Both the position numbers and the translations under genes were made by a program. Shown one piece after another: positions 1-6,328 of a DNA stretch of 8,207 bases (positions are counted from its first letter, which is position 1; each line of letters opens with the position of its first letter). The notes beneath the pieces were generated by a model. It was not told the origin of the DNA and did no database searches. It worked only from the letters and a program-made list of their open reading frames with translations. This stretch comes from an uncultured Pseudomonadota bacterium (GTDB taxonomy: Bacteria; Pseudomonadota; Gammaproteobacteria; Burkholderiales; Usitatibacteraceae). Location of the stretch: the NCBI GenBank assembly GCA_946885905.1, contig CAMPHL010000090.1, positions 1-8,207 of the forward strand, given 5' to 3'.

Positions 1-827
1 GCGAGCGCTGGGCCGCGGGCCCGCTGGGCAAGCCGCGCATCCGCTACGTGCCCGTCACGCAGTCGCAGGGGCCCGCGGGCGCGCGCAACCGCGGGTGGCA
101 AGCGGCGAGCGGCATCGTCATCGCCTTCACCGACGACGACACCGTGCCGCACCCCGATTGGCTCCGCGCAGGCTGCCTCGCGTTCAAGCCCGACGTGGTC
201 GCCGCGGCCGGGCGCGTCGTCGTGCCGATCCCGAGCACCGATCCCACCGACTACGAGCGTGACATCGCGCGCATGTCGCGCGCCGAGTTCGTGACCGCCA
301 ATTGCTTCGTGCTGCGCAGCGCGCTCGAGGCGGTGGGCGGTTTCGACGAGCGCTTCACCGCGGCCTGGCGGGAAGACTCCGACCTGCACTTCAAGCTGCT
401 CGCGCTGCCGGGCAAGGTGGTCGCGGCGGCCGATGCGGTGGTCAAGCACCCGGTGCGGCCCGTGGAGGACTGGACCTACGGCATCCGGCAGCATCGCAAG
501 ATCGCCTTCGACGCGCTGCTCTTCAAGAAGCACCCGCGGCTCTACCGCGAGCGCATACGGCGGCTGCCGCCGCTCGACTACTACGCCATCGTGCTCGCCG
601 TTTTCGCCGCGCTCGGGGCGCTCGCCTTCGGCTCGCTGCAGCTCGCGGGCCTGGCGCTCGCGACCTGGCTCTTGCTCACCGGGGCGTTCGCGTTGCGGCG
701 GCTGCGCGGCACCTCGAAGGCGCGCGCGCACGTGGCCGAGATGCTCGCGAGCTCGGTGGCGATCCCCTTCGTCGCGGTGTTCTGGCGTCTCGCGGGCGCG
801 CTGCGCTTCCGGGTGCTCTTCCTCTGA
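1..827 (+). CDS. Glycosyltransferase family 2 (5'-truncated by window edge)
   Basis: The reading frame is open from base 3, so the gene begins left of the window; 274 residues are visible, and roughly 50-60 N-terminal residues of the GT-A fold are probably missing. The internal GTG at 48 falls inside conserved sequence and is not the start. Visible GT2 features, numbered from the first full codon, are GPAGARNRGW at about 23-32, the metal and nucleotide-sugar binding acidic triplet in AFTDDDTVPHPDW at 41-53, a GGFDERF segment, and WREDSDL with the likely acceptor-side or catalytic acidic residues. The C-terminal third holds hydrophobic stretches (YYAIVLAVFAALGALAFGSL, then LALATWLLLTGAF and a weaker third), so the enzyme is probably held at the inner membrane with its catalytic domain in the cytoplasm. 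It transfers a sugar from a nucleotide donor to a surface-glycan or lipid-linked acceptor; donor and acceptor cannot be read. The next gene starts 1 nt after the stop, indicating one operon. Confidence 0.9.
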   Translation, partial: ERWAAGPLGKPRIRYVPVTQSQGPAGARNRGWQAASGIVIAFTDDDTVPHPDWLRAGCLAFKPDVVAAAGRVVVPIPSTDPTDYERDIARMSRAEFVTANCFVLRSALEAVGGFDERFTAAWREDSDLHFKLLALPGKVVAAADAVVKHPVRPVEDWTYGIRQHRKIAFDALLFKKHPRLYRERIRRLPPLDYYAIVLAVFAALGALAFGSLQLAGLALATWLLLTGAFALRRLRGTSKARAHVAEMLASSVAIPFVAVFWRLAGALRFRVLFL

Positions 828-828
828 G

Positions 829-1893
829 ATGCTCACCGACCTCTTCAATCCCCGGCCGGCGCGCGTCGCGGTCTTCCGCGCGCTGCAACTGGGCGACATG
901 CTCTGTGCCGTGCCCGCCTTGCGGGCGTTGCGGCAGTTCCTGCCGCTCGCCAACATCACGCTGGTCGGCCTGCCGTGGGCGGCGGATTTCGCGCGGCGCT
1001 TCCGCCACCTGGCCGACGATTTCATCCCCATGCCGGGCTGGCCGGGAAGCCCGGAGCTCGAGGGAACGCTCGAGGGCATGCTCGACTGCCTCATCGCCTG
1101 CCGGGGCCGGCGCTTCGACGTGGCCCTGCAGATGCACGGCAGCGGCGAGCTGAGCCATCGCCTGGTGGTGCTCATGGGCGCGGGCCGCGTCGCGGGCTTC
1201 CGCCCCACCGGCGTGCCCGGCAACCGCTGGATGCCGCGCTGGCCGGAGGGCCAGCACGAGATCCATCGCTATCTCGGCCTCATGGCCTTCCTCGGCGTCC
1301 CGATCGCGGGCACGCATCTCGAGCTTCCGGTGGACGACGAGGAAGAGGAGGCGTGGCGCGGGATCTCGGCGCAGCACGGCCTCAGGGACAGCGGCTTCGT
1401 GTGCCTGCATCCCGGCGCGCAGCTCGCATCGCGGCGCTGGCCGCTCGACCGCTTCGCCGCGGTCGGCCGCGCGCTCGCGCGCGACGGCTGGCGCGTGGTG
1501 GTCACGGGTACGGCGGGAGAAGCCCAGCTTGCGCGCGCGCAGCTCGCGCAGCTTCCGCCCGGCGCCGTCGACCTCACCGGACGCACGTCGCTGGGCGCGT
1601 TGGCTTGCCTGCTGCGCGCAAGCGGCCTGCTGGTTTGCAACGACACCGGCATCTCGCACGTGGCCGCGGCGGTCGGCGCGCAAAGCGTCGTGATCGCCTC
1701 GGGCAGCGACGTGCGCCGCTGGGCGCCGCTCGACTCCGCGCGCCACCTCGTGCTCTGGCAGGACATGCCTTGCCGCCCCTGCAATCACGCGAGCTGCCCC
1801 GTGGGCCACGGGTGCGCGCTCGCGGTGACCGCCGAAACCGTGCTCGCGCGCTGCCGCGAGCGCCTCGCTCCCGGGCTGCCGCATGCCGCATAG
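829..1893 (+). CDS. Glycosyltransferase family 9, ADP-heptose:LPS heptosyltransferase-like
   Basis: A 354-residue protein of normal length for GT9 (WaaC/WaaF/WaaQ type, GT-B fold). The start ATG at 829 is 1 nt past the upstream stop and only 11 residues before the conserved first strand RVAVFRALQLGDML (12-25), where the Asp of the GD motif is a catalytic candidate. The C-terminal donor domain shows CLHPGAQ (192-198), RRWPLDRFA (202-210), VVTGTAGE (224-231), DLTGRTSLGALACLL (248-262) and NDTGISHVAAAVG (271-283), all GT9 hallmarks. A cysteine group C-x2-C-x4-C-x5-C at 315-329 is common in this family. The likely reaction is transfer of an ADP-activated heptose, or a related sugar, to a growing LPS-type oligosaccharide on the cytoplasmic face. 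The frame is open well upstream inside the GT2 gene, but that extension is an arginine/serine-rich shadow with no family similarity. No clear Shine-Dalgarno is seen, so translation is probably coupled to the GT2 gene. Exact acceptor unknown. Confidence 0.93.
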   Translation: MLTDLFNPRPARVAVFRALQLGDMLCAVPALRALRQFLPLANITLVGLPWAADFARRFRHLADDFIPMPGWPGSPELEGTLEGMLDCLIACRGRRFDVALQMHGSGELSHRLVVLMGAGRVAGFRPTGVPGNRWMPRWPEGQHEIHRYLGLMAFLGVPIAGTHLELPVDDEEEEAWRGISAQHGLRDSGFVCLHPGAQLASRRWPLDRFAAVGRALARDGWRVVVTGTAGEAQLARAQLAQLPPGAVDLTGRTSLGALACLLRASGLLVCNDTGISHVAAAVGAQSVVIASGSDVRRWAPLDSARHLVLWQDMPCRPCNHASCPVGHGCALAVTAETVLARCRERLAPGLPHAA

Positions 1894-2851
1894 GCCGCTT
1901 CGGATCCTCACGTGGCACGTCCACGGCAACTACCTCTACTACCTCACGCAAGTCCCGCACGAGTGGTACGTGCTGTGCAAGCCGGGCCGGCCTTCGGGTT
2001 ACGCCGGCCGCTCGGGCACGCTCCCCTGGGGGCCCAACGTCCACGACCTGCCGGTGGCCGAGCTGGGCGACATGGATTTCGACTGCATCCTGTTCCAGTC
2101 GCACGGCCACTGGCTCGTGGACCGGCACGAGATCCTGGGCGAGCGCCAGCGCGGCACGCCGATGGTCTACCTCGAGCACGATCCGCCGCAGGAGCACCCC
2201 ACGAACACCCGCCACCCGGTGCGCGATTCGGCCTCGCTCATCGTGCACGTCACGCACTTCAACGATTTGATGTGGGACTGCGGCGGCACGCCCACGCGCG
2301 TGGTGGAGCATGGCGTCGTGGTGCCGCCCCGCGTGCGCCATTCGGGTGAAAAGCCCGAGGGCATCGTGGTGGTGAACCATCTGGGCCGCCGCGGGCGCCG
2401 CCTCGGCGCCGACCTCTGGCGCGAGATGAAGCGCGAAATCCCGCTGGCGCTCATCGGCATGGACGCCGAGAGCGAGGGCGGGGTGGGCGAGGTGCCCAAC
2501 ATGGACGTTGCCGCGTTCATGGCGCGCTACCGCTTCTTCTTCCATCCCTGCCGCTACTCGAGCCTGGGCCTCGCCGCCTGCGAGGCGATGATGATCGGCA
2601 TGCCGGTCGTGGCGCCGGCCACCACGGAGATCGTGACCGTGATCCGCAACGGCGTGAACGGCTACGCGGACACCAACCGCGCGGCACTGCGCGACGCCAT
2701 GCGCACCTTGATCGCCGATCCGGGGCTCGCCGAGCGCTGGGGCCGGGAAGCGCGCGCGACCGCGATGCGCCGCTTCCACATCGACCGCTTCGTCGCCGAC
2801 TGGATGGCGGTGCTGGCCGAGGCGGCGGGGGAGCACGCGAAGGCGGCCTGA
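1883..2851 (+). CDS. Glycosyltransferase family 4 / group 1-like
   Basis: A 322-residue protein whose ATG lies inside the last codons of the GT9 gene (11-nt overlap), so the two are translationally coupled. The second half resembles a GT-B donor domain: VVVNHLGRR (162-170), then FFFHPCRYSSLGLAACEAMMIGMPVVAP around 218-245, followed by TEIVTVIRNGVNGY and a C-terminal helix typical of GT4 enzymes. In the usual E-x7-E motif the second Glu is E234, while the first position is Ser (SSLGLAACE), so the motif is only half kept. The N-terminal half has MVYLEHDPP near 94-102 and two histidine-rich stretches (WHVHGNY, FQSHGHW) instead of a standard glycine-rich first loop. The protein is shorter than most GT4 enzymes (about 350-400). 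It probably adds a sugar to the same surface glycan as its two upstream partners. Family confidence is good; donor and acceptor are unknown. Confidence 0.85.
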   Translation: MPHRPLRILTWHVHGNYLYYLTQVPHEWYVLCKPGRPSGYAGRSGTLPWGPNVHDLPVAELGDMDFDCILFQSHGHWLVDRHEILGERQRGTPMVYLEHDPPQEHPTNTRHPVRDSASLIVHVTHFNDLMWDCGGTPTRVVEHGVVVPPRVRHSGEKPEGIVVVNHLGRRGRRLGADLWREMKREIPLALIGMDAESEGGVGEVPNMDVAAFMARYRFFFHPCRYSSLGLAACEAMMIGMPVVAPATTEIVTVIRNGVNGYADTNRAALRDAMRTLIADPGLAERWGREARATAMRRFHIDRFVADWMAVLAEAAGEHAKAA

Positions 2852-2854
2852 GAG

Positions 2855-2860
2855 TAAGAT
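2855..2860 (+). promoter_or_regulatory. Candidate -10 hexamer (TAAGAT) close to the next start codon
   Basis: TAAGAT lies in the 18-nt gap between the GT4 stop and the membrane-protein ATG, with its last base 9 nt before the ATG. A start site about 7 nt downstream would give an almost leaderless message. No convincing -35 is visible 16-19 nt upstream, so this is a weak call; read-through from the glycosyltransferase operon is the alternative. Confidence 0.25.
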
Positions 2861-2869
2861 GGCCGCACC

Positions 2870-3241
2870 ATGCTCCTCGGCGCCGGCCTCGTCCTTCTCG
2901 CCCTCGGCCTCCTGTGCGGCGCGCTGTTGCTGCTGATCCCGCTCGGGCTCGTCAGCGGTGAAGTGGGCGTGACGCTCTGGGTGCTGTTTCCGCTGTTCGC
3001 CGCCGGTGGATACCTGCTGTCGGCCAGCGCGGCGCGCGACCGCAACGCTGCCGTGCTCACACGCGCGAGCGGCGCGGTGCTGCTGCTGATGGCGCTCGCT
3101 GCCGCGGTCGGGCTCGTGCTCAAGGCCGCCTCGATCCTCCATACGGACAGCGACACCCTGTCGCTCTGGTACGTGCTCGCCATCGGCCTCGTGCTCGGCC
3201 TCATGGGCGTGGCGAGCCGCCCCGACCGCAAGGCTGCCTAG
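2870..3241 (+). CDS. Small four-helix membrane protein of unknown function
   Basis: A 123-residue, very hydrophobic protein that I do not recognise. Four likely membrane helices can be read: about residues 2-26 (leucine/glycine-rich), 33-52 (VTLWVLFPLFAAGGYLLSA), 66-87 (ASGAVLLLMALAAAVGLVLK) and 97-116 (LSLWYVLAIGLVLGLMGVAS). Short charged connectors (SAARDRNAA and ILHTDSDT) separate them, and the tail SRPDRKAA is basic, which by the positive-inside rule puts the C-terminus in the cytoplasm. It starts 18 nt after the GT4 gene with no strong Shine-Dalgarno (only AAGATGG upstream), so it may be the last gene of the glycosyltransferase operon or have its own weak promoter. The stop TAG overlaps the stop of the convergent TetR gene in the palindrome CTAG at 3238-3241. 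Nothing in the sequence indicates a substrate or partner. Confidence 0.75.
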   Translation: MLLGAGLVLLALGLLCGALLLLIPLGLVSGEVGVTLWVLFPLFAAGGYLLSASAARDRNAAVLTRASGAVLLLMALAAAVGLVLKAASILHTDSDTLSLWYVLAIGLVLGLMGVASRPDRKAA

Positions 3242-3807
3242 GCGGTTTCGGCTTCGGCGAGCCGGCCGAGCCACTGGCCGGCTTCGCGAAACGCTTCGCC
3301 CGAGTGCTCCGCGCGCCCGCGCACGTAGCCGCCCTCGATGGCGGTGAGCACGAAGGCCGCGAAGGAGCGCGCGCGGCGCCGGTCGCGGAACGCGATGTGC
3401 TTCGAAATGACATCGACGTAGGCGCAAAAGGCGCGCTGCACCGCGCCGCGCACCGAATCGAGGTCGTCGTCGAGGTCGAGGCTCACGCAGCCGGCCGCGC
3501 AGCTCAGCTTGTAGTCGCCTTCCGCGAGGCGCTCCTCGAAGCCCTGGAAGAGGGCGCGCATCTTCTCGGCCGGCGTCTTTCCGCGCGCCAGCCGCTCGTC
3601 GATGAAGGCGACGATGCGCGGGACGTAGGCCGCGAGCGCCTCGATGGCGATCTGGCGCTTGCCCTCGGGGAAATAGTGGTACATCGAGCCCTTGGGTGCG
3701 CCGCTCTCGGCGACCACCTCGTTGATGCCCACGCCCGAGAATCCCGAGCGGCGCATGAGGACGATCGCGGCCTCGATCATGCGGTCGCGGGAGGGGGATG
3801 TCTTCAT
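3238..3807 (-). CDS. TetR-family transcriptional repressor, LmrA/YxaF (QdoR)-like
   Basis: A 189-residue protein, usual size for TetR regulators. The N-terminal DNA-binding domain covers about residues 5-58: IEAAIVLMRRSGFSGVGINE followed by VVAESGAPKGSMYHYFPEGK, the recognition helix and its tail. The wording GAPKGSMYHYFPEGKRQIAIEAL is characteristic of the LmrA/YxaF branch, which usually has G-[SA]-[LM]-YHHFP-x-GK. The C-terminal ligand domain has the branch's conserved cysteine region, here CAAGCVSLDLDDDLDSVRGA (103-122), with Cys103 and Cys107 close together. The gene is read away from the aldolase gene, and the shared intergenic region holds a matching operator, so it most likely represses the rightward operon and itself; ligand unknown. 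Members of this branch in Bacillus respond to flavonoids or drugs, but that cannot be carried over. The stop overlaps that of the convergent membrane gene by 4 nt in total. Confidence 0.92.
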   Translation of the reverse strand: MKTSPSRDRMIEAAIVLMRRSGFSGVGINEVVAESGAPKGSMYHYFPEGKRQIAIEALAAYVPRIVAFIDERLARGKTPAEKMRALFQGFEERLAEGDYKLSCAAGCVSLDLDDDLDSVRGAVQRAFCAYVDVISKHIAFRDRRRARSFAAFVLTAIEGGYVRGRAEHSGEAFREAGQWLGRLAEAETA

Positions 3808-3820
3808 CGTCGCCTTCGCC

Positions 3821-3849
3821 TTGACATCAAAAGTAGACCAGTCTATATA
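3821..3849 (+). promoter_or_regulatory. Strong sigma70-type promoter for the aldolase-GMC operon
   Basis: A perfect -35 TTGACA (3821-3826) is followed after 17 nt by TATATA (3844-3849) as the -10, in a conspicuously AT-rich island within otherwise GC-rich DNA. Transcription would start near 3856 and give a leader of about 25 nt before the aldolase ATG at 3881. An alternative -10, TATACT at 3846-3851, would give 19-nt spacing. The spacer and -10 are covered by the palindromic operator, so a bound repressor would block RNA polymerase directly. Confidence 0.75.
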
Positions 3850-3851
3850 CT
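3834..3851. promoter_or_regulatory. TetR operator matching the LmrA/YxaF box
   Basis: The core TAGACCAGTCTA (3834-3845) has 5-bp inverted arms, TAGAC and GTCTA, around a 2-bp centre. Read on the minus strand, the full site is AGTATATAGACTGGTCTA. As I remember it, the LmrA/YxaF box described in Bacillus subtilis is AWTATATAGANYGGTCTA, and 17 of 18 positions agree, the exception being G at the W position. The adjacent regulator belongs to that branch by its own sequence, so the two observations support each other. The site overlaps the -35/-10 spacer and the -10 of the rightward promoter. It also lies 27 nt upstream of the TetR start codon, so autoregulation is likely. Binding itself is inferred. 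Confidence 0.75.
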
Positions 3852-3870
3852 ACGCCATCCCCACCGCCGC

Positions 3871-3874
3871 GAGG
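3871..3874 (+). promoter_or_regulatory. Shine-Dalgarno GAGG that fixes the aldolase start
   Basis: GAGG lies 6 nt before the ATG at 3881. It supports this start over the longer open frame, which runs back through the promoter and operator. Confidence 0.6.
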
Positions 3875-3880
3875 CACGCC

Positions 3881-4645
3881 ATGAACGATTCCGCCCGTTC
3901 CGTGAAGGCCTTCGTCACCGAAGCCGAGTGGGAGCAGCGCGTGGCGCTGGCCGCCTGCTACCGGCTGGTCGCCGCCTACCACTGGGACGACCTCATCTTC
4001 ACCCATATCTCGGCGCGCGTGCCCGGCCCCGGGCACCACTTCCTCATCAACCCGTACGGGATGATGTTCGGGGAGATCACGGCTTCCAGCCTGGTGAAGG
4101 TCGACCTGCATGGGCGCAAGGTGATGGATTCCCCGTACGAGATCAACCCCGCCGGCTTCACGATCCATAGCGCCATCCACGCCGCCCGGGACGATGCGCA
4201 GTGCGTGCTGCACGTGCACAGCGTGAACGGGATCGCGGTCTCGGCGCAGGAAGAAGGACTGCTGCCGCTTTCGCAGCATTCGATCTTCGTGCTCGCCTCG
4301 TTGGGATACCACGACTACGAGGGCGTGGCGCTCGAGGCCGACGAGAAGCCGCGCCTCGTGCGCGACCTGGGCAAGAACGACTTCCTCATGCTGCGCAACC
4401 ACGGGCTGCTCACCGTCGGGCGCTCGGTGGCGGAGGCCTTCGTGTCGATGTACCTCATGGAAACGGCCTGCATGATCCAGGTCCGGGCGCAGGCGGGCGG
4501 CTCGAAGCTCGTGCGGATCGGCAGCGGCATCGTCGATGGAGCGGGCGACCAGTGGAGGCGGGTCACCCACCACACCGGCGGCGCGCTCGCCTGGCCTGCG
4601 CTGCTGCGCAAGCTCGACGCGATGGATCCGGCCTACAGCAGTTGA
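3881..4645 (+). CDS. Class II aldolase/adducin-family protein
   Basis: A 254-residue single-domain class II aldolase fold protein, close in wording to the head domain of adducin. Zinc-site histidines are present: H111 and H113 in CVLHVHSVNG (108-117) and H174 in LRNHGLLTVG (171-180). Family blocks in order are THISARVPG (41-49), NPYGMMFGEITASSLVKVD (57-75), NPAGFTIHSAIHAARDDA (89-106), GLLPLSQHSI (126-135), YHDYEGV (143-149) and a C-terminal helix ending EIQVRAQAGG-like. By my alignment, the Glu that acts as acid/base in fuculose-1-phosphate aldolase (in PSSEWRFH) is replaced by Gly92 (NPAGFTIH), as in adducin. A classical sugar-phosphate aldolase activity is therefore doubtful, though lyase, epimerase or decarboxylase chemistry at the metal remains possible. 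It is the first gene behind the TetR-controlled promoter and lies 66 nt before the GMC oxidoreductase, which suggests a small catabolic route. Substrate unknown. The start at 3881 is chosen because of the promoter, the GAGG and family length. Confidence 0.9.
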   Translation: MNDSARSVKAFVTEAEWEQRVALAACYRLVAAYHWDDLIFTHISARVPGPGHHFLINPYGMMFGEITASSLVKVDLHGRKVMDSPYEINPAGFTIHSAIHAARDDAQCVLHVHSVNGIAVSAQEEGLLPLSQHSIFVLASLGYHDYEGVALEADEKPRLVRDLGKNDFLMLRNHGLLTVGRSVAEAFVSMYLMETACMIQVRAQAGGSKLVRIGSGIVDGAGDQWRRVTHHTGGALAWPALLRKLDAMDPAYSS

Positions 4646-4699
4646 TCGGCAGCTGGCCAGGGGGACGTCTTCCTTGACCCGTCCACCCGATTCCCTTGG

Positions 4700-4705
4700 T
4701 ACGAT
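4700..4705 (+). promoter_or_regulatory. Candidate -10 (TACGAT) just upstream of the GMC gene
   Basis: TACGAT ends 6 nt before the GMC ATG at 4712, so a start about 7 nt downstream would fall on the ATG and give a leaderless message. A TTGACC at 4674-4679 is 20 nt away, too far for a good -35. No Shine-Dalgarno precedes this ATG, which makes a leaderless start attractive, but co-transcription from the aldolase promoter is equally possible. Confidence 0.3.
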
Positions 4706-4711
4706 TCCCTC

Positions 4712-6328
4712 ATGCAGTCGCTGGGGGAGTTCGATTACGTCGTCGTAGGGGCGGGCAGCGCGGGCTGCGTGCTCGCCAATCGCCTCACCAGGGACGGCCG
4801 CCACCGCGTCCTGCTGCTCGAGGCCGGCGGCAAGGACGACTGGTTCTGGATCGACATCCCGGTCGGCTACCTCTACTCGATCGGCAATCCGCGCACCGAC
4901 TGGTGCTTCCGCACCGTGGAGGAACCCGGCCTCAACGGCCGCAGCCTCGGCTATGCGCGCGGCAAGGTGCTGGGCGGCTGCTCCTCGATCAACGCGATGG
5001 TGTACATGCGCGGCCAGAAGGTCGACTACGACCATTGGGCCTCGCTCGGCAACCGCGGCTGGTCGTGGGACGAGGTGCTGCCGTACTTCAAGCGCGCCGA
5101 GCGCCACTTCGGCGGGGCCAACGAGCACCACGGCTGCGACGGCGAGCTCTGCGTGGAGGAGCCGCGCGTGCGCTGGGAGATCCTGGACGCCTGGCGCGAG
5201 GCGGCCGAGCAGTGCGGCATCCCCAAGGTCGAGGAGTTCAACCGCGGCGACAACTTCGGTAACGCCTATTTCCACATGAACCAGAAGGGCGGCCGCCGCT
5301 GGAGCGCGACCAAGGCGTGGCTGCGCGAGGCGATGAAGCGGCCCAACCTCGAGGTGATCACCGGCGCGCACGTGCGGCGCCTGCGCTTCGAGGTGAGGGA
5401 CGGCCGGCCGCGCGCGGTCGGCGTGGAGCTGGCGATCGCGGGACGGGGCGAGGCCATCGTGAGCGTTCGCCGCGAGGTGCTGCTGGCCGCCGGCTCGATC
5501 GGCTCGCCGCACATCCTCCAGCTTTCGGGCGTGGGCGAGCCCGAGCACCTGCGCTCGATCGGCGTCACCCCGATTCACTCCCTTCACGGCGTGGGCGAGA
5601 ACCTCCACGACCACCTGCAGATCCGGATGGTGTGGAAGGTGAACGGGCCGACGCTCAACCAGCGCGCCTCCAGCCTGTGGGGCAAGGCCGCGATGGGGCT
5701 CGAATACTTCCTCTTCAAGACCGGGCCGCTCACCATGCCGCCCTCGCAGCTCGGCGCCTTCGCGAAGAGCGGGCCCGAGGAAGCCACGCCCGACATGGAG
5801 TGGCACGTGCAGCCGCTTTCGCTCGACAGGTTCGGCGACCCGCTGCACACCTTTCCCGCGATCACGCCCTCGGTTTGCAACCTGAGGCCCAGCTCGCGCG
5901 GCCATGTCCGGGCCAAGGGGCCGGACCCGCACGCCGCGCCCGAGATCCGCCTCAACTACCTCACGACCGATGCGGACCGCGAGGTGGCGGTGCGCGGCAT
6001 GCGGTTCACGCGCCGCATCATGGCGGCGCCGGCGCTCGCGCGCTATGCGCCCGAGGAGTGGCGCCCGGGCGGCAACGTGGACGACGACGCGGGGCTCGTG
6101 CGCGCCGCGGGCGACCTCGGCACGACGATCTTCCACCCGGTCGGCACTTGTGCCATGGGTCGCGGTCCCACGGCGGTGGTCGACGACCGGCTGCGTGTCC
6201 ACGGGATCGACGGGTTGCGCGTTATCGATGCATCGATCATGCCGCGCATCACATCCGGCAACACCAACGCGCCCACGTACATGATCGCGGAGAAGGGCGC
6301 CGAATTCGTGCTTTCAGGGGAACGATGA
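4712..6328 (+). CDS. GMC-family FAD-dependent oxidoreductase (choline/alcohol dehydrogenase-like)
   Basis: A 538-residue protein, full length for GMC enzymes of the BetA/AlkJ type. The N-terminus has the FAD-binding Rossmann motif [16 protein letters not shown] (10-25, G13-x-G15-x2-G18) and LLLEAGG (34-40). The first GMC signature is at 84-101 ([18 protein letters not shown]) and the second at 261-275 ([15 protein letters not shown]). NLHDHLQIR is at 297-305. The C-terminal catalytic pair is H475 in [10 protein letters not shown] and N519 in SGNTNAP; their 44-residue spacing equals that of the His/Asn pair of choline oxidase. No signal peptide or membrane segment is seen. It probably oxidises a primary alcohol to an aldehyde and passes electrons to quinone or another acceptor; the substrate cannot be named. 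It lies 66 nt after the aldolase-like gene, and its stop overlaps the next start as ATGA. No Shine-Dalgarno precedes the ATG. Confidence 0.95.
   Translation: MQSLGEFDYVVVGAGSAGCVLANRLTRDGRHRVLLLEAGGKDDWFWIDIPVGYLYSIGNPRTDWCFRTVEEPGLNGRSLGYARGKVLGGCSSINAMVYMRGQKVDYDHWASLGNRGWSWDEVLPYFKRAERHFGGANEHHGCDGELCVEEPRVRWEILDAWREAAEQCGIPKVEEFNRGDNFGNAYFHMNQKGGRRWSATKAWLREAMKRPNLEVITGAHVRRLRFEVRDGRPRAVGVELAIAGRGEAIVSVRREVLLAAGSIGSPHILQLSGVGEPEHLRSIGVTPIHSLHGVGENLHDHLQIRMVWKVNGPTLNQRASSLWGKAAMGLEYFLFKTGPLTMPPSQLGAFAKSGPEEATPDMEWHVQPLSLDRFGDPLHTFPAITPSVCNLRPSSRGHVRAKGPDPHAAPEIRLNYLTTDADREVAVRGMRFTRRIMAAPALARYAPEEWRPGGNVDDDAGLVRAAGDLGTTIFHPVGTCAMGRGPTAVVDDRLRVHGIDGLRVIDASIMPRITSGNTNAPTYMIAEKGAEFVLSGER

Noticed and set aside
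315..329. Cysteine group near the C-terminus of the GT9 enzyme (residue numbers of that protein) as a novel metal site
   Set aside because: C-x2-C-x4-C-x5-C near the end is common in GT9 heptosyltransferase-like proteins, so it is not unusual here.
433..828. Upstream extension of the GT9 reading frame
   Set aside because: Overlaps the GT2 coding sequence in another frame and is Arg/Ser/Cys-rich. GT9 similarity begins just after the ATG at 829.
1574..3427. Antisense open frame of 617 codons across GT9, GT4 and the membrane gene
   Set aside because: Low-complexity Arg/Ala/His-rich translation opposite well-supported genes; the same GC-bias artefact. The antisense frame at 676-1929 is rejected for the same reason.
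3692..3880. Upstream extension of the aldolase reading frame
   Set aside because: It would run through the promoter, the operator and the opposing TetR start. The ATG at 3881 has GAGG 6 nt upstream and gives the normal family length.
3827..6202. Antisense open frame of 791 codons across the aldolase and GMC genes
   Set aside because: Its translation is Arg/His/Ala/Val-rich with no family similarity, and it lies opposite two clear enzymes. Long antisense frames are expected from strong third-position GC bias.
5317..6324. Upstream extension of the 357-aa protein frame through the GMC gene
   Set aside because: Arg/Ala/Gly-rich shadow of the GMC gene in another frame. The ATG at 6325 has AGGGG upstream and begins directly with a membrane anchor.
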